Positions 14,070 through 20,683 of a stretch of 20,683 nucleotides of DNA are shown one piece after another; the stretch's first letter is position 1; each line of letters opens with the position of its first letter. Below the pieces are notes generated by a model. That model was not told the DNA's origin, ran no database searches, and was given only the letters and a program-made list of their open reading frames with translations. The stretch comes from a virus, in the IMG/VR virus record IMGVR_UViG_3300024346_000647, positions 1 to 20,683 of that record; one strand, written 5' to 3'. Made by a program: the position numbers and the translations under genes.

Positions 14070-15428
14070 TTATTGAGGACCTGGAACAGCATCAGGGTTT
14101 GTCGGCATACCTGGTTCGCTTGATGTACTAGGATCAGCACCTGCTGCTGGTTCTGTACCTGCTGCTGGTTCTGTTGCATCAACTGGATTTAGATTCATTA
14201 TACCAGCTAATAATACTTCTCTGCGTCCTTCAGGTATATATGGAACTAGTTGGCTTTTTATTCCTGGAGGAAATAGTAAAGTTCCAAAAACTAGTTTAGC
14301 CCATTCACTTTCTCCGTAGTATTCACCTGTAACACCTTCTGTTTCTTTTGGATCGTATCCTGATATTGCTTTAGCCAATGCACCGGTGCCAAACTTGCCA
14401 TCTACAGCCGCAGCCAATCCAGCTGTTACAGATTCTAAACTACGACCAGTTAATACAAATATATCTTTAAACGAACTATCAACAATCACTTCTGCTATCC
14501 AACGTTGTATACTCGATGAACTTAAAATTAGTGGCACTACTATCCACAACGCCTCGGTGACAATCAAACTTATAAAAGATACAGGAGCGCCAACTCCTGT
14601 AAGTGCAACAGCTACTTGTCCGCTTCTAATTACAGCTTTGATTGGTTTTAATATTTGTTTTACAAATCCAATTTTTCTAACCAACAATAATATTTGTGCA
14701 GTATAATATGCTACAATTTGGCCTTGTAGTATGCTTCTAATATCTTTTAATCTCTGGATATCTGTTCCTGGAGGAGCATTGTCAATTTCTTGATTTATGT
14801 TGACAACCTCTATCATCATTCCCCAGAAAGGTCCAGCAACTGCCATAGCCTTTGTTGCTATTCGGACTACAGGATTTTGTAGAATTTTTATAAGAGTGCT
14901 ATTCTTAGCTTTTGCAACATTTTCAAAAGTTTCTGCTGTTGCATTTGTAATGCGTCTTCCTAGAGCAAACCGTTTGTTTACTGTACCTTTTAATCCGCCG
15001 GAGCGTACTTCTTTGTCAATAGTAGATGTAACTTGAGCCGGAGTCTTGTTGCTGCTGCTCAGTTCATCTACTCTTTTTTGAATAGCTCTGGCTTCTGTTT
15101 CACTAGCAGATTCAACCATAGTTGTTTGATCAGGTAAAAATGTTGCCCACTTATTATCACTAAGTTGTTGTACACCTGGTGTAAACTTAAACCCACTTCG
15201 AGGAATTGGAGTACTAGTTCTCCACTGCGCTGTTAGTTGTCTGCCAACACCTGATGGCGCAGGTCTACCATTACCACCAGTAGGATTAACCTCAGTCCAC
15301 ATAGCACCACGCCATTTGTATGTCTTACCATCGAGCTCAGCAGTGGTATCAATCTCGGGCATCCGAGTATCAGTTTCATCTTCGAATATAAGATGTGTTT
15401 TTCTTAATGTGACTTCACTTAGTTTCAT
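14070..15428 (-). CDS. Unknown protein with hydrophobic segments, 452 aa
   Basis: I do not recognise the family. The N-terminus (MKLSEVTLRKTHLIFEDETD) is followed by a GKTYKWRGAMWTEVNPTGG stretch resembling a small binding module, then charged helices to about residue 180. Hydrophobic stretches lie at about 190-220 (VVRIATKAMAVAGPFWGMMI), 240-265 and 280-320 (VTEALWIVVPLILSSSSIQR), so it may insert into or disrupt a membrane. The C-terminus has tandem EPAAG-type Pro/Ala repeats. A perfect late promoter box lies 25 bases before the ATG, so a virion or late lysis/injection protein is inferred. It ends directly against the plus-strand gp26 extension with no terminator between them. Confidence 0.75.
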   Translation of the reverse strand: MKLSEVTLRKTHLIFEDETDTRMPEIDTTAELDGKTYKWRGAMWTEVNPTGGNGRPAPSGVGRQLTAQWRTSTPIPRSGFKFTPGVQQLSDNKWATFLPDQTTMVESASETEARAIQKRVDELSSSNKTPAQVTSTIDKEVRSGGLKGTVNKRFALGRRITNATAETFENVAKAKNSTLIKILQNPVVRIATKAMAVAGPFWGMMIEVVNINQEIDNAPPGTDIQRLKDIRSILQGQIVAYYTAQILLLVRKIGFVKQILKPIKAVIRSGQVAVALTGVGAPVSFISLIVTEALWIVVPLILSSSSIQRWIAEVIVDSSFKDIFVLTGRSLESVTAGLAAAVDGKFGTGALAKAISGYDPKETEGVTGEYYGESEWAKLVFGTLLFPPGIKSQLVPYIPEGRREVLLAGIMNLNPVDATEPAAGTEPAAGADPSTSSEPGMPTNPDAVPGPQ

Positions 15429-15452
15429 AGAACTGTTCCAACTATCATAATG

Positions 15453-15460
15453 TATTTATA
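15453..15460 (-). promoter_or_regulatory. Perfect T4 late promoter box TATAAATA
   Basis: On the minus strand the sequence is exactly TATAAATA, the T4 late consensus recognised by the gp55 sigma factor, 24 bases before the ATG of the 452-residue protein. It is the best such match in the window. Confidence 0.8.
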
Positions 15461-15467
15461 ACTTATT

Positions 15468-15486
15468 AGTTGAACTACGTTCAACT
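15468..15486. repeat. 8-bp inverted repeat upstream of the late promoter
   Basis: AGTTGAAC and GTTCAACT are perfect inverted repeats around three bases, 7 bases upstream of the late promoter box on the minus strand. It may be an operator-like site or the 3' hairpin of the upstream RNA; there is no T run to make it a standard terminator. Confidence 0.6.
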
Positions 15487-15530
15487 GTGTTTTCGTTAGC
15501 ACTCAACACATTACATATTAAATATAATAG

Positions 15531-15550
15531 CATATCACATAAGTGATATG
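15531..15550. repeat. 8-bp inverted repeat, hairpin
   Basis: CATATCAC and GTGATATG pair perfectly around ATAA. It lies at the 3' edge of the structured noncoding stretch as read on the minus strand. A short TTTAAGTTT follows on the plus strand, and no T run follows on the minus strand. Operator, processing hairpin or weak terminator are all possible. Confidence 0.6.
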
Positions 15551-15576
15551 TTTAAGTTTCATGTAGATTGTTTCAG

Positions 15577-15928
15577 TCAGACGGAACCTGTTACGGTCCC
15601 ATCTAATCTCAAAATACGCTTCATGTGAGTCGCACCAGCCGAGACATTGGAAGTAGGTTATTGTTTATACACAAAGTACAATGGGCTCTGACCTTTCCCA
15701 ACCTACGTCGACATCGCTGTTTCCAGCTACCTCTTGCTTCGTTCCTATTGCTAAAGAGTTTTTATGTACTGTGTTTGTGTTTTTCGACTGCCAACAAAAC
15801 AATCTATATCAACCAGTGAGCCCAATTTGTTTGGTGGCTTCCTACCTCTGGGTAGTCGATCAATATGTTACGTGTGCTTCTATACGAGAGCGTTTTCCAC
15901 AGCGGTATTGTAAACTGGCCCGCCAACC
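15577..15928 (-). ncRNA. Putative structured noncoding RNA between GIY-YIG gene and late unit
   Basis: No credible gene lies here. Minus-strand RNA folds extensively. A 12-pair hairpin (15577-15588 with 15595-15606, hexaloop) has three G-U pairs that would be A-C mismatches on the other strand. A GCUG-GAAA-CAGC GNRA hairpin lies at 15716-15727. A GUAGGUU/AACCUAC helix (15700-15706 with 15653-15659) encloses AUUGU/ACAAU. A longer imperfect helix pairs 15825-15838 with 15790-15803. A CUACC/GGUAG hairpin lies at 15842-15855. No promoter of its own is clear; it may be read through from the endonuclease gene. Family unknown. A mobile RNA tied to the adjacent endonuclease was considered, but no intron core was found. 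Confidence 0.5.
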
Positions 15929-16381
15929 TTAGGTGTTGGAATGTTTTGCCTGTATGTGATGTTCTAGCAATGCCTGTTTGAGTTTGTCTGATCCACCGAC
16001 TCTAACATTAATGATACCGTTGTAGTAATCATCTGTTTCGAGTACTCGCCTATCAAACTGCTCTCGTGCCTCTATGTAGGACATTTCGCCCCTACCTTTA
16101 CATAGGTATAGTATTTCTCTTGTAAACTTATCTGAGCCTAGTGCAGCTACATCTGCATTTAGTCTGTCTGAACTACCGTAGTATGTTCTCCAGTCGCTTT
16201 CTTTGTAGCCTCTACGTTTGTTCTTCTTGCCTTTTAATGGTGGCTTAGTAGTCTTAAACTTTGCTAGTTTTTTGCCTATGTATTTTTGACCTGTAGTAGT
16301 ATTAGTAATAAGATAAACAAATCCTTCATACTCGTCTGGTATTTCAGTTATTTCTTTACCTTGATATATCCAACTACTCAT
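15929..16381 (-). CDS. GIY-YIG endonuclease, SegE-like, 150 aa
   Basis: The protein has the GIY-YIG nuclease layout: FVYLITNTTTGQKYIGKK (residues 21-38, carrying the VY...YIG pair), a Lys/Arg-rich insert, DWRTYYGSSDRL with likely catalytic Arg65, FTREILYLC, and YIEAREQF with the probable metal-binding Glu104, then an Asn-Gly near 121. The RTYYGSS pattern is that of T4 SegE-type freestanding homing endonucleases. No clear DNA-binding C-terminal domain remains beyond about 45 residues. No good ribosome binding site precedes the ATG, 37 bases after the halogenase gene. It likely acts as a mobile homing nuclease or a host or competitor DNA nuclease. Confidence 0.78.
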   Translation of the reverse strand: MSSWIYQGKEITEIPDEYEGFVYLITNTTTGQKYIGKKLAKFKTTKPPLKGKKNKRRGYKESDWRTYYGSSDRLNADVAALGSDKFTREILYLCKGRGEMSYIEAREQFDRRVLETDDYYNGIINVRVGGSDKLKQALLEHHIQAKHSNT

Positions 16382-16406
16382 ACTATTATGTATTAGTTTG
16401 ACTAGA

Positions 16407-16416
16407 AGGTCGACCT
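16407..16416. repeat. 10-bp perfect palindrome AGGTCGACCT
   Basis: The self-complementary AGGTCGACCT lies in the 37-base gap between the halogenase stop and the endonuclease start. It could be a dimeric protein binding site or a nuclease target; no partner is identified, and chance is possible. Confidence 0.5.
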
Positions 16417-16418
16417 CT

Positions 16419-18053
16419 TTATTGGATTATATTTTTCTTATGCTTGTTAATATATTCACTTCCAAACATATTGCTAAAATAATCTATTGGCCATTTGTTT
16501 AAGCCTTTGTTGTATTCTTCTACATTATTATACATTTTCATAAATTGGTCAATCGATTTTTTATTATTTGACGAATGTATTTCGTGTAATAACTTTTCGT
16601 TACGTACTCTACGAATGTATAATTCTTGTTGCTCCGGTGTTGACTTTGTTGGCCAATCGTCTAAATCTTGAACCCAGTTGTTTGCAATGTCTAACCAGTT
16701 CACATCTGGAAATGCTGTAACATATCCTACAACACTGTCCATACAGTTTGCCTGTTCGTAATATTTTTTCTTAACAAGACCTTTGTGGTTAAGCTCTTTA
16801 CCGATGCGTCTCATATCTTGCCAGAAATGATTGTCTCCACGTCTACTCAATGTGTAATGTACTGCTGTAAAATCTGCAATGTCATCAAAATAATATGTAA
16901 CCTTGCGATTGTAGTAATCTTTATCGTAATCACGTTGTAACATCCAAGCAATGCGTTTCATACAAGAGATGCTGCTTACAACAGCATTTGCTTCGAGAGG
17001 ATCAATAAATCCTGCCGCCATTCCTACAGCAAATGTGTTTCCAACATTGGGAGTTTTAAGTCTTCCTGGTGTCCATTTTAAATTTCGGGGCTCTCTTATT
17101 TGTCTGCCTTTAATAATACTGTGCCAATATTTTAGTGCTTCATCGTCACTAAAGTATTCGTCGCTGTACACAAGTCCAGTACCGATACGATTATTAAGAG
17201 CAATACTAAACTGCCAGCCCATGTCACGTCTAATACTTCTAGTGTAGTTAACTTGTTCTGTTTCTTTGTCTTCATACTCAATAGGACATACCCAGGCACT
17301 ATTAACTTTGTTCGCTGTGTAAGTATGAAACTCATTGGTTAGTTTTCCAATCAATACTCTTGACAGCCCTGTACAGTCGACCCAAATGTCACTAGTAACT
17401 TCACGTCCGTTGTCTAATACAACACTAGTAATGCCTTTATCGCTTGTATTAACTTTATCAATGTGTGCAATAGTTTCGACTACATTATATGCTTTACAAA
17501 CATTTTCTCTAATCCAAGGAGAAGTTTTTTCTGCATCGATGTGATAAGCATAGGTTGCAGTTGCTGGCAGTAAGTAGTTGCCATCGTCGTCAAACGGCAT
17601 TTTTAAATCTTTACAATACTGATAGCCTTCAGCATTGTGATGATAAACATCCAAGTCTGGTGCGCTACGATTTCTAAACACATCTAACCAAACGTCTGTA
17701 GTTTTAATTTCATTTGGAAAAGTACTAGTAATGTTTTTCCAAGTAAAGTCTTTGTCAAGTCCATTACTCCAATGGAACATACGAAGTACATCTGGCCCAT
17801 CAGCAGTATCAGTCCAATCTTCCATGTTGTTGCCGTATTTGAATACTGCACCTGTTTCTCTCATAAAACGTTTTTCATCAACACCCAGCCCTCCAAGTAG
17901 TCCTGGTAAATGAGGTGTAATACTTTCACCAACACCGATAATACCAACTTTCTCGCTATGAATCATTTCAACAGTTGCATTAGGAAATTCTTTTGCTAAG
18001 AAACAACTAGACAATGCTCCAGCTAACCCGCCACCAACTATTGTAATTTTCAT
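16419..18053 (-). CDS. Flavin-dependent halogenase (tryptophan-halogenase family, viral type), 544 aa
   Basis: The family uses reduced FAD, oxygen and halide to make hypohalous acid, which a conserved lysine directs onto an aromatic substrate. Visible are the FAD-binding VGGGLAG (residues 6-12), GVGESITPHLPGLL (40-53), FKYGN with Lys72 in the place of the catalytic lysine, TYAYHIDA (167-173 region), WVDCTGLSRVLIG (224-236), and AAGFIDPLEANAV (346-358) with Glu354 in the position of the catalytic glutamate. The WxWxIP motif is changed to WQFSIA at 280-285, as expected for an atypical member. Length fits. A marine cyanophage homologue, VirX1, is known to iodinate varied substrates. AAGGA precedes the ATG, which follows the TAA of the upstream gene. 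Substrate here is unknown. Confidence 0.9.
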   Translation of the reverse strand: MKITIVGGGLAGALSSCFLAKEFPNATVEMIHSEKVGIIGVGESITPHLPGLLGGLGVDEKRFMRETGAVFKYGNNMEDWTDTADGPDVLRMFHWSNGLDKDFTWKNITSTFPNEIKTTDVWLDVFRNRSAPDLDVYHHNAEGYQYCKDLKMPFDDDGNYLLPATATYAYHIDAEKTSPWIRENVCKAYNVVETIAHIDKVNTSDKGITSVVLDNGREVTSDIWVDCTGLSRVLIGKLTNEFHTYTANKVNSAWVCPIEYEDKETEQVNYTRSIRRDMGWQFSIALNNRIGTGLVYSDEYFSDDEALKYWHSIIKGRQIREPRNLKWTPGRLKTPNVGNTFAVGMAAGFIDPLEANAVVSSISCMKRIAWMLQRDYDKDYYNRKVTYYFDDIADFTAVHYTLSRRGDNHFWQDMRRIGKELNHKGLVKKKYYEQANCMDSVVGYVTAFPDVNWLDIANNWVQDLDDWPTKSTPEQQELYIRRVRNEKLLHEIHSSNNKKSIDQFMKMYNNVEEYNKGLNKWPIDYFSNMFGSEYINKHKKNIIQ

Positions 18054-18260
18054 TTATTTTTTTCCTTTTCGGTACTCGATCATGTGTGCTTCGTATTTGT
18101 CTATAATCTCATCTTGTCTTTGTTTTGCTAGACTCATTAAGTTTCTTAACTCACGACGAGCAGTACGCTTGGTGCTTTCGCTAGGCCTACGTTCAAATGT
18201 TTCACTTGCCTTCAAGTATCTTAATACTGTTTGCATTATCTGATCGTGTGTGTCATTCAT
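18054..18260 (-). CDS. Small basic helical protein, 68 aa, unknown
   Basis: This is a short, charged, helical protein with the central run RRPSESTKRTARRELRNLMS and a basic YRKGKK end. No signal, membrane segment or known motif is seen. It starts two bases after the gp46 stop and ends directly before the halogenase ATG, so it belongs to the same transcript. The dense packing and the clean codon frame support a real gene. Its net positive charge would allow nucleic-acid binding, but that is only a guess. Confidence 0.68.
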   Translation of the reverse strand: MNDTHDQIMQTVLRYLKASETFERRPSESTKRTARRELRNLMSLAKQRQDEIIDKYEAHMIEYRKGKK

Positions 18261-18262
18261 AT

Positions 18263-20041
18263 TTATTCTACGATGTCAATATCGTTTTCATAATTTGTAA
18301 ATCCATTTTCTTTAACAACTTTCATAACGTGACTAACCCTACCAATCAACTCGTCTTTGTGTGAAATAAGGAAAACATTTTTGTTACGCTCTCTGCCCAT
18401 CTTCTTTAGTACAGCAAGTGCAGATTCAACACCAGCAGTGTCCATACCTGAATCGATTAACTCGTCAATGAACAACAAGTTAACACCTTGATATAACGAT
18501 TCCCAAACGTCACGGAATGCAAAGCTCATACCAAGTATAAGTCTGTTGCGTTCTCCTCTTGACAAGTTGTCAAAGTCTAAGTCTTGTCCTAGTTGTGTAA
18601 TCTCAACACTAAGATCATTTTGAAACTGTACTTGATGCGGCAGTCCTAGTCTGTCAAGGTAATATGTAAGTCTGTTGTTGAGGTACAATAGATTTTGATC
18701 AATAATCTTTTTACGAATAAAGCTATCTTTGTTTGTTAATAGTTTTAACAAAAACTCTTGGTGCTCTTTAACTACTGTCAAGTCATTAATAATACCCCAA
18801 TCGATCTCTTGTAATGCAGTATTAGTCAAGTCATCTATCTGTGCTTGGTACGGATCTTCTTCTTGTCCTTTGTTTTCTAATGCCGATCGTAAGTTGTCTA
18901 CATTGTTACGATGATCATATGCTTCTTTAGCACTTTCATAAAATGTAGTTGGCTTGCCATTGATATCGCCAATCTCTTCAAGAGACTTCATTACTTCAAC
19001 TACTTTATCTGCAATCTCTTGATGATAGGTAGTTGCATCAAGTAGTTCTTTGTCTTTGCGAGACGCAATCTCTGCTTTTTTATCTGCATGTAGTTCCTGG
19101 CCACATGTGTAACAGGTTGCATCCTCAAGTTCTGCAATGTCTTTAGCAACCTTTTTGACACTCTTATCAGCTCGTACTAGTGCAGGCTCTAGTGTGCTTA
19201 ACTCTTTCCTTAAAGAGGTTATTTTGTTGTTGTGTTCAGTCCAGTTGGCTAACTTTTCATGTGCTTCAAGCTCTTCTTCAATGTTTAGTTTTTCTAACTC
19301 GTCAATGCCTGCAGATAACTTTTCTTGATCCTGTCTACTTTTACTTTGCCATGCACGTTGTCTACCAGCAAGTGTTTCGATGCTCTGTTGAATCTTTTTA
19401 TTTGCAGCTTCAATGGCATCAATCTTTAGTGTTTCTTCTTTGATAACATCTTTTGTCTGTCTTACTTTATCTTTTAATGCATCTGCCTTCTCGGTGATGA
19501 TGGTAATACCAAGTAGCTGCTCAATGATAGCACGTTGGTCGTTTGCTCTCATACTAAGGAATGGTTCGGTGTAAGTATTAAGTGCAACAACATGTTTAAA
19601 CATGTCATGACTCATATCTAGTAATGCACCAATGTCTTCTTGTGTCTTACGACTGTCACCTTGCGACTCGTCGTGCAACTCGTCTTTTTGTTCATGATTG
19701 TTTATATAAAACTTTAGTACATTTGGTGAACGTCCACGTTCGATACGATATTGATTGCCTGCCTTTTCGAAATTAAGAGTAACTAACATGCCTTTGCTGT
19801 TAGTTTTATTGATCAAGTTGTTGCGTTTGATGTTTGTAAGTGCAGTACCATACAACGCATATGACAACGCATTAATGATTGTTGTCTTGCCTGTACCGTT
19901 ACGTGATCCTGTATCGTCGCCACCTTGATCTAAGTTCTCTCCAAGTACTAGAGTTAGTTGTTCTTTGTTAAAATCAACTGCTTGGGTAACATTACCCACA
20001 CTCATGAAGTTTTTTACTGTTAGGTCTTTAATTTTTATCAT
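18263..20041 (-). CDS. 46: Recombination endonuclease subunit, gp46-like (Rad50/SbcC type), 592 aa
   Basis: With gp47 this ATPase resects DNA ends for recombination-dependent replication and takes part in host DNA breakdown. The full SMC/Rad50 layout is visible: Walker A GSRNGTGKTT (45-54) after a small insert, Q-loop area, a coiled coil of about 190-440 with the zinc-hook CYTCGQ at 310-315, signature LSRGER (493-498), Walker B NLLFIDE (521-527), D-loop SGMD and the switch His561 in LISHKDE. Length is near T4 gp46 (560). Its ATG overlaps the gp47 TGA (ATGA), so translation is coupled and the two are made in step. Confidence 0.96.
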   Translation of the reverse strand: MIKIKDLTVKNFMSVGNVTQAVDFNKEQLTLVLGENLDQGGDDTGSRNGTGKTTIINALSYALYGTALTNIKRNNLINKTNSKGMLVTLNFEKAGNQYRIERGRSPNVLKFYINNHEQKDELHDESQGDSRKTQEDIGALLDMSHDMFKHVVALNTYTEPFLSMRANDQRAIIEQLLGITIITEKADALKDKVRQTKDVIKEETLKIDAIEAANKKIQQSIETLAGRQRAWQSKSRQDQEKLSAGIDELEKLNIEEELEAHEKLANWTEHNNKITSLRKELSTLEPALVRADKSVKKVAKDIAELEDATCYTCGQELHADKKAEIASRKDKELLDATTYHQEIADKVVEVMKSLEEIGDINGKPTTFYESAKEAYDHRNNVDNLRSALENKGQEEDPYQAQIDDLTNTALQEIDWGIINDLTVVKEHQEFLLKLLTNKDSFIRKKIIDQNLLYLNNRLTYYLDRLGLPHQVQFQNDLSVEITQLGQDLDFDNLSRGERNRLILGMSFAFRDVWESLYQGVNLLFIDELIDSGMDTAGVESALAVLKKMGRERNKNVFLISHKDELIGRVSHVMKVVKENGFTNYENDIDIVE

Positions 20042-20683
20042 GTTAGCTCATTGTAAATGTCTAGTAAAAGTTTTTTATCGAACGTCTCGGTGTCGATGGC
20101 TTGTATCTCTTTGCTTACAATCTGGTCTACACTTTCAAACTGTGCAATATCAAGATCGGAATTCATTTCTTCGAGATGCTTCTGTGGAATAAGTGTAATC
20201 TCACGACATTCATATTGCTCCATGAATGTTTCTTTGATGAAACTAGCCTCTTCGTAACTAATATCAATGTCGAGTGTCACTCTCATGTACATGTTTGGTT
20301 TGATGAGGGTGTCTTTCTCGTCAATCAACTGGCTTAGTTTAACTGTACGGTACTTAGGACAGTCAGCCCAATCGATGTACAACGGTTCTACATCATTCTC
20401 TTTGTCTAGGATCATCATACCACGTGCATCGTCCCAAGCATCAGCATAGTTGTGTGGAAAAGCATTACCAATGTAATGTACTTTGCCTTGCTTCTGACGT
20501 TTGTGGAAGTGACCGCTGAACACATACTCTTGGTTCTTGAAGTGTTCAGCTTTTAATTCTCCGTGGTCGGGCATTTGTACCATAGCGTTCATATAGAACG
20601 ATGGGAGTTCAAAGTGACCAAACAAGTATTTTGCTTTTAACTTTTCAATCTTCTTCCACTCATCGCCGACTAACCACGGGACC
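20038..20683 (-). CDS. 47: Recombination endonuclease subunit, gp47-like (Mre11/SbcD type), C-terminal 214 residues
   Basis: The gene enters from the window edge, so the N-terminal metal-binding motifs are outside. Visible are FGHFELP near the start and FSGHFHKRQ, the late histidine motif of Mre11/SbcD phosphoesterases that binds the two metal ions, followed by YIGNAFPHNYADAWDD. The rest (PLYIDWADCPKYRTVKLSQL and VTLDIDISYEEASFI) corresponds to the capping domain. It pairs with gp46, overlapping it by 4 bases. The internal ATG at 20625 is not the true start: the frame stays open to the edge (VPWLVGDEW). Confidence 0.94.
   Translation of the reverse strand, partial: VPWLVGDEWKKIEKLKAKYLFGHFELPSFYMNAMVQMPDHGELKAEHFKNQEYVFSGHFHKRQKQGKVHYIGNAFPHNYADAWDDARGMMILDKENDVEPLYIDWADCPKYRTVKLSQLIDEKDTLIKPNMYMRVTLDIDISYEEASFIKETFMEQYECREITLIPQKHLEEMNSDLDIAQFESVDQIVSKEIQAIDTETFDKKLLLDIYNELT

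Noticed and set aside
15461-15931. Group I intron or tRNA in the noncoding stretch
   Set aside because: No P7/R-S core motif, no cloverleaf and no interrupted gene on either side could be found by eye.
15625-15932. Two overlapping plus-strand frames of 64 and 83 codons
   Set aside because: There is no ribosome binding site, no protein-like pattern, and they lie across the helices of the putative structured RNA.

Overview
This window looks like about 20.7 kb of an AT-rich, tightly packed T4-type marine myovirus. The core T4 set is recognisable from motifs: gp47/gp46 recombination subunits, gp20 portal, gp21 prohead protease, gp22 scaffold, gp23 major capsid protein and a gp26-family baseplate hub assembly protein. 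The fibre-like proteins and small accessory genes resemble those of phages of marine cyanobacteria or Pelagibacter-like hosts. No photosynthesis gene is present, so the host cannot be fixed from the sequence. Almost all genes are on the minus strand; gp26 and its extension are the only plus-strand genes.

Read along minus-strand transcription, from high to low coordinates. (1) 20683-18054 holds the end of gp47, then gp46 and a small unknown gene, all nearly overlapping. (2) 18053-15929 holds a flavin-dependent halogenase and a GIY-YIG (SegE-like) endonuclease. (3) 15928-15461 is a gap of about 470 bases without a gene; it folds into many hairpins and is probably a structured RNA. (4) 15428-14070 is an unknown protein with hydrophobic segments, behind a perfect T4 late promoter box. 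(5) On the plus strand, 13009-14069 is gp26 plus a 77-codon -1 reading frame, joined by a textbook -1 frameshift signal. (6) 12942-9011 is a tape-measure-like protein and the gp20 portal. (7) 9003-4117 is the head module: a small protein, a GT42/DUF115-like protein, an acidic core protein, gp21, gp22 and an unusually short gp23, closed by a strong UNCG-loop terminator. (8) 4038-3549 holds a small cold-shock-like protein and a freestanding small RNA gene with its own sigma70-type promoter and intrinsic terminator. (9) 3424-1 holds four virion/fibre-like structural genes, the last cut by the window edge.

The head genes build the prohead: the portal initiates, gp22 and the acidic protein form the core, and gp21 cleaves core and gp23. 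The tape-measure-like protein and the gp26 system set up the hub and tail tube. Several transcription units are preceded by NNTAAATA boxes like T4 late promoters, which suggests gp55-type late control. The most noteworthy item is the gp26 frameshift cassette (13830-13883), which mirrors the G/GT tail-chaperone arrangement of lambda-type phages. Next come the two noncoding RNA loci and the halogenase.
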